10,094 nucleotides of DNA, taken from the NCBI GenBank assembly GCA_007122745.1, contig SKTA01000006.1:1-10094 (forward strand). Direction: 5' to 3'. The DNA is from Bacteroidales bacterium (GTDB taxonomy: Bacteria; Bacteroidota; Bacteroidia; Bacteroidales; UBA7960). The notes under the pieces were generated by a model. That model was given only the letters and a program-made list of their open reading frames with translations. It was not told the origin of the DNA and searched no databases. Each line of letters starts with the position of its first letter. Within the stretch, counting starts at the first letter, position 1. Below are positions 5,304-10,094 of the stretch, one piece after another. The position numbers and the translations under genes were made by a program.

Positions 5304-6971
5304 ATGAAAGAAATATTTAACAGAAACCGCCGGTTGCAAACAGTATTGATGATAATGGTGTTTGCCTTTGCTTCCATTGCATTAACCGGTGCTGGAAGCA
5401 GGAACTTTGAGATCACCCGGAATCTTGATATCTTTTCCACGCTCTTTCGTGAGCTTGTGGTTAACTATGTTGATGATATCAATGTTTCTGAGGTGATGCG
5501 AAAAGGCATTGATGAAATGCTCGAGTCACTCGACCCTTATACGGTATTTATCTCAGAGGCTGAAATAGAGGATGTACGTTTCATGACAACCGGGCAGTAT
5601 GGTGGCATTGGGGCCAGGGTAAATGAGCGGAACAACCGTATGATGGTCAGGGAAGCGTATCAGGATTTCCCGGCGTATAAAGCAGGGCTGCAGCCAGGGG
5701 ATATCATCCTTGAAGTCAATGGGCAGTCTCTCGAAGGTAGGTCTGAGGATGAAGTGCGTACCCTCCTTCAGGGGCAACCGGGTACAACAATCAATGTACT
5801 GATCGAAAGGGATGGCGTGCGATCCAACAAAAGTCTGGAACGCGAAGTGATCCGAATTCCGAATATCCCGCACTACAGCATGATCGATGAAACCACTGCA
5901 TACGTCAAATTGACCGGATTTACTCGCCGTGCCGGTGGTGAGGTGAGAGATGCGCTTTTGGAATTAAAGGAGGAAAATGATGTTCAGCATATCATCCTCG
6001 ACCTTAGAGGCAATGGAGGTGGACTGCTGCATGAGGCGGTGAATATTGCAAACCTATTTCTTGATAAAGGAAAACTGATCGTTCATACGAAAGGGCGTCT
6101 TGAAGACCGAACCTCCACTCATAGCACTTTGAACGACCCTTTGGACAAAGAAATCCCCTTGGTTGTGCTGACTGACAGGGCCAGTGCGTCCGCTTCCGAA
6201 ATTGTGGCAGGTGCCATTCAGGATTATGATCGTGGTGTGGTGATCGGAAATCGCTCATTCGGGAAAGGGCTTGTGCAGAATGTGGTTCCGTTAAGCTACA
6301 ACACACAGCTGAAAGTTACGATTGCAGAATACTTTATCCCAAGCGGGCGGGGCATACAGTCAATCAATTATGCAGAAAGACGTTCCGACGGAAGTGTAGC
6401 CCAAATTCCCGACTCGCTGAAGGTAGCTTTTGAAACGCATGGTGGCCGAAGGGTTTATGATGGCGGTGGCATTAATCCGGATATCGTTGTGGAACGCCCT
6501 GAAAGAGGAGCCGTGATCAGTGCCCTGCAAAGGCAGTTTATGATCTTCGATTATGCCAATATGTATTTCAGGCAGCACGAAAGCATTGAAGAGCCAAAAT
6601 CTTTCTTCATTACAGATGAGATATATGCTGATTTTGTCGCTTTTCTTGCAGCGAATGAGTTTTCTTACGAAACAGACAGCGAGCGCCTGCTCAACAGACT
6701 CAAAGCTGCGGCCGAAAGGGAAAAATACTATGAAGCCGTTGCTTCTGATATCGCAAGATTAACCGAAGTGGTTAAACAGGAAAAAACCCGCGATCTGGTC
6801 ACTTTTCGTGCCGAGATTGAACAAATGCTTCGTGAGGAAATCGTTTCCAGGTATTATTATCGGAAAGGGCGTGTAGTTGTTTCCTTGGATGACGATCCCG
6901 ATGTAGAACGTGCCTTGCAGCTGTTTTTAGACCATCAGGCTTATGACGGGATCCTTGCCGGCTCCAATTAG
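5304..6971 (+). CDS. C-terminal processing peptidase (S41A, CtpA/Prc type)
   Basis: A periplasmic or membrane-anchored serine protease that cuts proteins from an exposed C-terminus. Basic residues (5-10) precede a hydrophobic segment (11-28), a signal peptide or anchor with no lipobox Cys. Then come an N-terminal helical part ending in LESLDPYTVFIS (73-84), a PDZ domain (about 92-172) with GGIGA as the peptide-binding loop and AGLQPGDIILEVNG (127-140), and the S41 protease core. Catalytic residues by spacing are Ser296 in SASASEI, Lys321 in SFGKGLVQ (25 residues later) and Gln325, the known Ser-Lys-Gln arrangement; ILDLRGNGGG (231-240) precedes them. IPSGRGIQ and GINPDIVVE follow. Residues 400-555 form a charged, mainly helical tail absent from short CtpA proteins. 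The 555-aa length is typical of Bacteroidota members. ATG follows an A-rich leader without a Shine-Dalgarno. Substrates are unknown. Confidence 0.93.
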   Translation: MKEIFNRNRRLQTVLMIMVFAFASIALTGAGSRNFEITRNLDIFSTLFRELVVNYVDDINVSEVMRKGIDEMLESLDPYTVFISEAEIEDVRFMTTGQYGGIGARVNERNNRMMVREAYQDFPAYKAGLQPGDIILEVNGQSLEGRSEDEVRTLLQGQPGTTINVLIERDGVRSNKSLEREVIRIPNIPHYSMIDETTAYVKLTGFTRRAGGEVRDALLELKEENDVQHIILDLRGNGGGLLHEAVNIANLFLDKGKLIVHTKGRLEDRTSTHSTLNDPLDKEIPLVVLTDRASASASEIVAGAIQDYDRGVVIGNRSFGKGLVQNVVPLSYNTQLKVTIAEYFIPSGRGIQSINYAERRSDGSVAQIPDSLKVAFETHGGRRVYDGGGINPDIVVERPERGAVISALQRQFMIFDYANMYFRQHESIEEPKSFFITDEIYADFVAFLAANEFSYETDSERLLNRLKAAAEREKYYEAVASDIARLTEVVKQEKTRDLVTFRAEIEQMLREEIVSRYYYRKGRVVVSLDDDPDVERALQLFLDHQAYDGILAGSN

Positions 6972-6983
6972 AGGGGCTTCCGG

Positions 6984-7010
6984 TTCTGTTTGGCCTGGCT
7001 TTCTGTTTGG
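6984..7010. repeat. 10-bp direct repeat in the convergent spacer
   Basis: TTCTGTTTGG occurs at 6984-6993 and again at 7001-7010, separated by TGGCCTGGCT-like sequence without the first bases (CCTGGCT). This occupies much of the 58-bp gap between the stops of the S41 protease gene and the ABC-F gene. I see no hairpin with a T tract in this gap, so termination of either transcript is not explained by an obvious intrinsic terminator. Confidence 0.7.
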
Positions 7011-7029
7011 TTCAACTTCAAGATAGCAG

Positions 7030-8973
7030 CTAATTGTCATCATTTAGCGATTCCAGCTCGAGACTGTATTGCTCCCAGAGTTCTTCCTGCTTCCTGATTT
7101 TGTTTTTTACCGCGTCATATTCCTGAAATATGGCACCGGTTTTAACCTGTTCTTCATCCGGATAGGGCTTTGCAATCACATCTTCCAGCTCAGCAGCCTT
7201 CTTTTCCAGCGATTCAATTTTATCCTCACATTGTGAAACAAGTTTTTGCAGTTTTCTGAGCTTTCTTTCACGTTCCTTCTTCTCCTCGTAAGAGCGCTTG
7301 CTTTCAGAAACAGTATCGGTGTTAGCCGCTTTTCTGGAACCTTTCAGCTCCAGAGCCGTAAGCGATTCAATGCGACGGCTGGAAAGAAAGTCGTAAATGT
7401 CGCCGATAAACTCCCTTATCTGCCTGTTGCGAAACTCAATCACCTTGTCGGTCAGTCCTTGCAGGAAGTCCCTGTCGTGCGAAACAACTATGATGGTTCC
7501 CTTAAACTGAAGCAGGGCATTCTTCAGAATGTCCTTTGAACGCATATCAAGGTGGTTGGTTGGCTCGTCAAGGATCAACATGTTGACCGGCTCAAGCAAC
7601 ATGCGCGCGATCGCAAGGCGTGATTTCTCGCCACCCGAAAGCACCTTCACCTTTTTGTCAATGTCTTCACCGCTGAACAGAAACCCACCCAGGATGTTTC
7701 GGGTCCGTTTTCTGACCTCGCCAACAGCCACATCATCCAAAGTCTGAAAGACCGTTCGCTCCGGATCAAGAAACTCCGATTGGTTCTGTGCAAAGTAGCC
7801 GATCTTCACCTGGTGTCCGACGGTGACTTTCCCTTCATGATTAAGATCACCCGTGATGATGCGCGCCAGGGTTGTTTTCCCCTCCCCGTTTCTTCCGACG
7901 AAAGCTATCCGTTCACCCCGTCCGATCATAAAGTTCAATCCGTCAAGTACCTGTTTGTCGCCGTAGCTTTTTTTTACGTGTTCCGCTTCCAGACTAACCT
8001 TTCCGGAGGGTGGCGCATCGGGAAACCGGAAGTGGATGGCGCTGTTATCCTGCTCCTCCACTTCAATCTTATCCATTTTCTCCAAAAGCTTTACCCTGGA
8101 TTGCACCTGTCGGGCTTTTGTGGCTTTTGCCCGAAAGCGGGTGATGAAACGATCAATCTGCGCAATTTCGCGCTGCTGGTTGTTGAAAGCAGCCATCTCC
8201 TGCTCCATCCTTTCCTGGCGGAGTATTTCATAATCGGAGTAACAGGCCTTGTAATCATAGATTTTCCCCAGGCTGATCTCAATCGTTCTGTTGGTGATCC
8301 GGTCCAGGAAAGCCCTGTCGTGCGAAACCAGCATCACGGCACCGGGGTAGTCCAGTAAAAAATCTTCAAGCCATTGAATGGACTCAATGTCGAGATGGTT
8401 TGTTGGTTCGTCGAGCAATAGCAATTCCGGGTTTTGCAGGAGCAGTTTCGCAAGCTCCACCCGCATTTGCCAGCCGCCACTGAAGGTTGATAGCGGACGG
8501 TTTAACTCTTCGCGGTCAAATCCAAGTCCAAGAAGCACCTTTTCTGTCCGCGCTTCCCGGGTACTACCTCCAAGCACATCATAACGTTCGTTGGCAGTGG
8601 CTAGTTGCTCAATCCGTTTCTGATAGCCGTCGGAAGCAAAATCTGTTCGTTCCTCAATTTCCCGGGTAAGCTTTTTGATTTGTTGCTCCAGCGCGTTAAC
8701 CGCTTCAAAAGCTTCCAGTGTTTCATTAAACACACTTTTGCTGCTGCTGAGCTTCATCTCCTGGGGCAGGTATCCGGGCTTAAAACCGGATGGAAGGGCC
8801 ACCGTTCCCGATTCCGGTTTCATATGACCCATGATGATCCGCATCAGCGTCGTTTTTCCGGCCCCGTTTTTCCCAACCAGCCCGATCCGGTCGCGCCTGT
8901 TGATGATAAAAGAAACATCCTCAAACAAATAACTGCCTGAAAACTGCATGCTTATGTTGCTGAGGGAAAACAT
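7030..8973 (-). CDS. ABC-F family ATPase (YheS/YdiF-like ribosome-associated protein)
   Basis: A soluble protein with two ABC ATPase domains in one chain and no membrane spans, the mark of ABC-F factors that bind the ribosomal E site. Domain 1: Walker A GLVGKNGAGKTT (31-42), Q71, signature SGGWQ (165-169), Walker B LLLLDEP with Glu189, His218. Domain 2: Walker A GRNGEGKTT (360-368), Q396, signature LSGGEKSR (445-452), Walker B LILDEP with Glu470, His499. Both catalytic glutamates are present. The linker (about 250-305) carries RFRAKATKARQVQSR, the conserved region that reaches towards the P-site tRNA. Residues 555-640 form a Lys/Glu-rich coiled coil, as in YheS and YdiF. At 647 aa the length fits that group. 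Housekeeping ABC-F is more likely than resistance: nothing points to an antibiotic-resistance type or to transfer. It follows aspS by 19 bp on the same strand, another translation gene. Confidence 0.93.
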   Translation of the reverse strand: MFSLSNISMQFSGSYLFEDVSFIINRRDRIGLVGKNGAGKTTLMRIIMGHMKPESGTVALPSGFKPGYLPQEMKLSSSKSVFNETLEAFEAVNALEQQIKKLTREIEERTDFASDGYQKRIEQLATANERYDVLGGSTREARTEKVLLGLGFDREELNRPLSTFSGGWQMRVELAKLLLQNPELLLLDEPTNHLDIESIQWLEDFLLDYPGAVMLVSHDRAFLDRITNRTIEISLGKIYDYKACYSDYEILRQERMEQEMAAFNNQQREIAQIDRFITRFRAKATKARQVQSRVKLLEKMDKIEVEEQDNSAIHFRFPDAPPSGKVSLEAEHVKKSYGDKQVLDGLNFMIGRGERIAFVGRNGEGKTTLARIITGDLNHEGKVTVGHQVKIGYFAQNQSEFLDPERTVFQTLDDVAVGEVRKRTRNILGGFLFSGEDIDKKVKVLSGGEKSRLAIARMLLEPVNMLILDEPTNHLDMRSKDILKNALLQFKGTIIVVSHDRDFLQGLTDKVIEFRNRQIREFIGDIYDFLSSRRIESLTALELKGSRKAANTDTVSESKRSYEEKKERERKLRKLQKLVSQCEDKIESLEKKAAELEDVIAKPYPDEEQVKTGAIFQEYDAVKNKIRKQEELWEQYSLELESLNDDN

Positions 8974-8976
8974 GCT

Positions 8977-9006
8977 GAGGTTGAGGTTAAGGTTAAGATT
9001 GAGACT
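8977..9006. repeat. degenerate hexamer tandem repeat across the aspS stop
   Basis: Five consecutive 6-bp units on the plus strand: GAGGTT, GAGGTT, AAGGTT, AAGATT, GAGACT. On the coding strand they read AGTCTC, AATCTT, AACCTT, AACCTC, AACCTC. The block contains the last codons of aspS (SQS and the TAA at 8993-8995) and continues to 4 bp before the ABC-F start codon at 8973. It therefore fills almost the entire leader of the ABC-F gene and has shaped the AspRS C-terminus. Confidence 0.8.
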
Positions 9007-10094
9007 TCGACAGCCTCAGGTGCAGTTCTTTGAGTTGCTCGTCGTCGAGGGTGCTTGGGCTGTCGATCATCACGTCGCGGCCGGCGTTATTTTTCGGGAA
9101 TGCGATGTAGTCGCGGATCGATTCGGAGCCTCCAAACAGGGCGCACCATCTGTCAAAGCCGAATGCTACACCTCCATGGGGTGGAGCCCCATAACGGAAG
9201 GCATTCATCAGGAAGCCGAACTGCTCCTGTGCCTGTTCCGGTGTAAAGCCGAGTACCTCAAACATTTTCTCCTGGAGGGGTCTGTCGAAAATTCGAATGG
9301 AGCCACCACCGATCTCCACGCCGTTGATAACCATGTCATAGGCGTTGGCGCGAGCTTTCCCGGGATCGGTCTCCAGCAGGCTTACATCCTCTTTCAGCGG
9401 TGCGGTAAACGGGTGGTGCATGGCGTAAAAGCGTTTTGTTTCCTCATCCCATTCCAACAGTGGGAAATCGGTAACCCAAAGGCACGAGAAGGTATTTGGG
9501 TTGCGCAATCCTAGCCTTTCACCCATCTCAAGGCGCAGGTTTCCCAGTGCCTTGCGGGTGTGGTTCGTTTCACCGGCAAGGATCAACAACAGGTCACCCG
9601 GTTTTGCCTCCATCGCCTCAGCCCAACCCTTCAGTTGCTCCTGGTCGAAAAACTTATCTACCGACGATTTCAGACTGCCATCCTCATTGTATTTTACATG
9701 CACCAGTCCTGTAGCACCGATCTGGGGCCTTCGGACCCAATCGGTAAGGGCATCCAGCTGTTTGCGTGAGTAATCGCCGCATCCCTGTGCGCAAATTCCG
9801 GCTACAAGTTCTGCCTGGTCAAAAACCTGGAACCCTTTATTCTTTAACAGATCATTCAGCTCTGTGAAACGCATTCCGAAACGGGTGTCGGGCTTGTCGC
9901 TTCCATAATATTGCATCGCATCCTGGTAGCTCATCCTGTCGAAAGAGATGTTTTCTATCCCTTTTATGGTTTTGAAAAGGTGTTTGGCAAGTCCTTCAAA
10001 TGTTTCCAGCACGTCATCGCGTGTTACGAACGACATTTCACAGTCGATCTGGGTAAACTCCGGTTGCCGGTCCGCACGTAGATCTTCATCCCTA
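8993..10094 (-). CDS. aspS: aspartate-tRNA ligase, 3' part (N-terminus off window)
   Basis: Attaches aspartate to tRNA-Asp in the cytoplasm. The frame is open to the right edge, so the gene is partial: 366 residues are visible and roughly 220, including the anticodon-binding OB domain, lie outside. The visible part begins inside class II motif 2 (RDEDLRADRQPEFTQID), whose Arg contacts ATP. The bacterial-type GAD insertion domain follows, starting after the SDKPDTRFG motif. Near the C-terminus come GSIRI, FLMNAFRYGAPPHGGVAFG (275-293 counted from the Met at 10036) and motif 3 GFDRW, whose Arg (codon near 9150) binds ATP, then SIRDYIAFPKNNAGRD. The Met at 10036 is internal, not the start. Whether the enzyme also charges tRNA-Asn cannot be judged because the anticodon domain is missing. 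The ABC-F gene follows 19 bp later. The last codons lie in a hexamer repeat. Confidence 0.95.
   Translation of the reverse strand, partial: RDEDLRADRQPEFTQIDCEMSFVTRDDVLETFEGLAKHLFKTIKGIENISFDRMSYQDAMQYYGSDKPDTRFGMRFTELNDLLKNKGFQVFDQAELVAGICAQGCGDYSRKQLDALTDWVRRPQIGATGLVHVKYNEDGSLKSSVDKFFDQEQLKGWAEAMEAKPGDLLLILAGETNHTRKALGNLRLEMGERLGLRNPNTFSCLWVTDFPLLEWDEETKRFYAMHHPFTAPLKEDVSLLETDPGKARANAYDMVINGVEIGGGSIRIFDRPLQEKMFEVLGFTPEQAQEQFGFLMNAFRYGAPPHGGVAFGFDRWCALFGGSESIRDYIAFPKNNAGRDVMIDSPSTLDDEQLKELHLRLSKSQS

Noticed and set aside
7780..8358. 192-codon plus-strand frame opposite the ABC-F gene
   Set aside because: Antisense to conserved ATPase motifs and with no recognisable protein features.
7030..8973. 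antibiotic-resistance ABC-F protein
   Set aside because: Length, the C-terminal coiled coil and the RAKATKARQVQSR linker fit housekeeping YheS/YdiF-like proteins, and the gene sits beside aspS with no mobile element.
8948..9514. 188-codon plus-strand frame with an MLRLRLRLRLR start
   Set aside because: Antisense to aspS. The Leu-Arg run is only the hexamer repeat read in frame and is not a real arginine-rich peptide.
10034..10036. ATG at 10036 as the aspS start
   Set aside because: The frame continues upstream through class II motif 2 (RDEDLRADRQPEF) to the window edge, so this Met is internal.

Overview
The window looks like ordinary chromosome from a member of the Bacteroidota, probably a fermentative, Bacteroidales-like lineage. 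The support is indirect but consistent. The pta-ackA promoter fits the Bacteroidota consensus (TTTG, 19 bp, TAnnTTTG). Most starts lack a Shine-Dalgarno and sit behind A-rich leaders. A DUF4271-type membrane protein sits beside hemD and rnpA. The protein sequences resemble that phylum. No rRNA, tRNA, CRISPR array, phage gene or insertion sequence was found.

Layout. Positions 1-175 hold no gene but carry a candidate plus-strand terminator at the left edge and a strong bidirectional terminator. Minus-strand pta (1436-2437) and ackA (176-1402) form an acetate-producing operon, transcribed from a promoter at 2491-2521. From the same divergent gap a plus-strand series begins: a DUF4271-type membrane protein (2631-3509), hemD (3701-4459), rnpA (4489-4935), yidD (4957-5196) and a C-terminal processing protease of family S41 (5304-6971). 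It converges on a minus-strand pair, aspS (cut by the right edge, stop at 8993) followed 19 bp downstream by an ABC-F ATPase (7030-8973).

Function. Pta and AckA turn acetyl-CoA into acetate and ATP. HemD closes the first tetrapyrrole ring. RnpA is the protein part of RNase P, and YidD helps membrane protein insertion. The S41 protease acts in the envelope. AspRS and the ABC-F protein both serve translation. The DUF4271 protein has no known function.

What stands out. All genes are recognisable, and I see no undescribed multi-gene system. The most unusual signal is in the spacers. Three of them carry short degenerate tandem repeats of different unit length: a 13-mer between pta and ackA, a 7-mer and then an 8-mer block between yidD and the protease, and a 6-mer across the aspS stop and the ABC-F leader. 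A fourth spacer carries a 10-bp direct repeat. The hemD upstream region holds several palindromes, and hemD itself appears to use a TTG start behind an unusually good Shine-Dalgarno.
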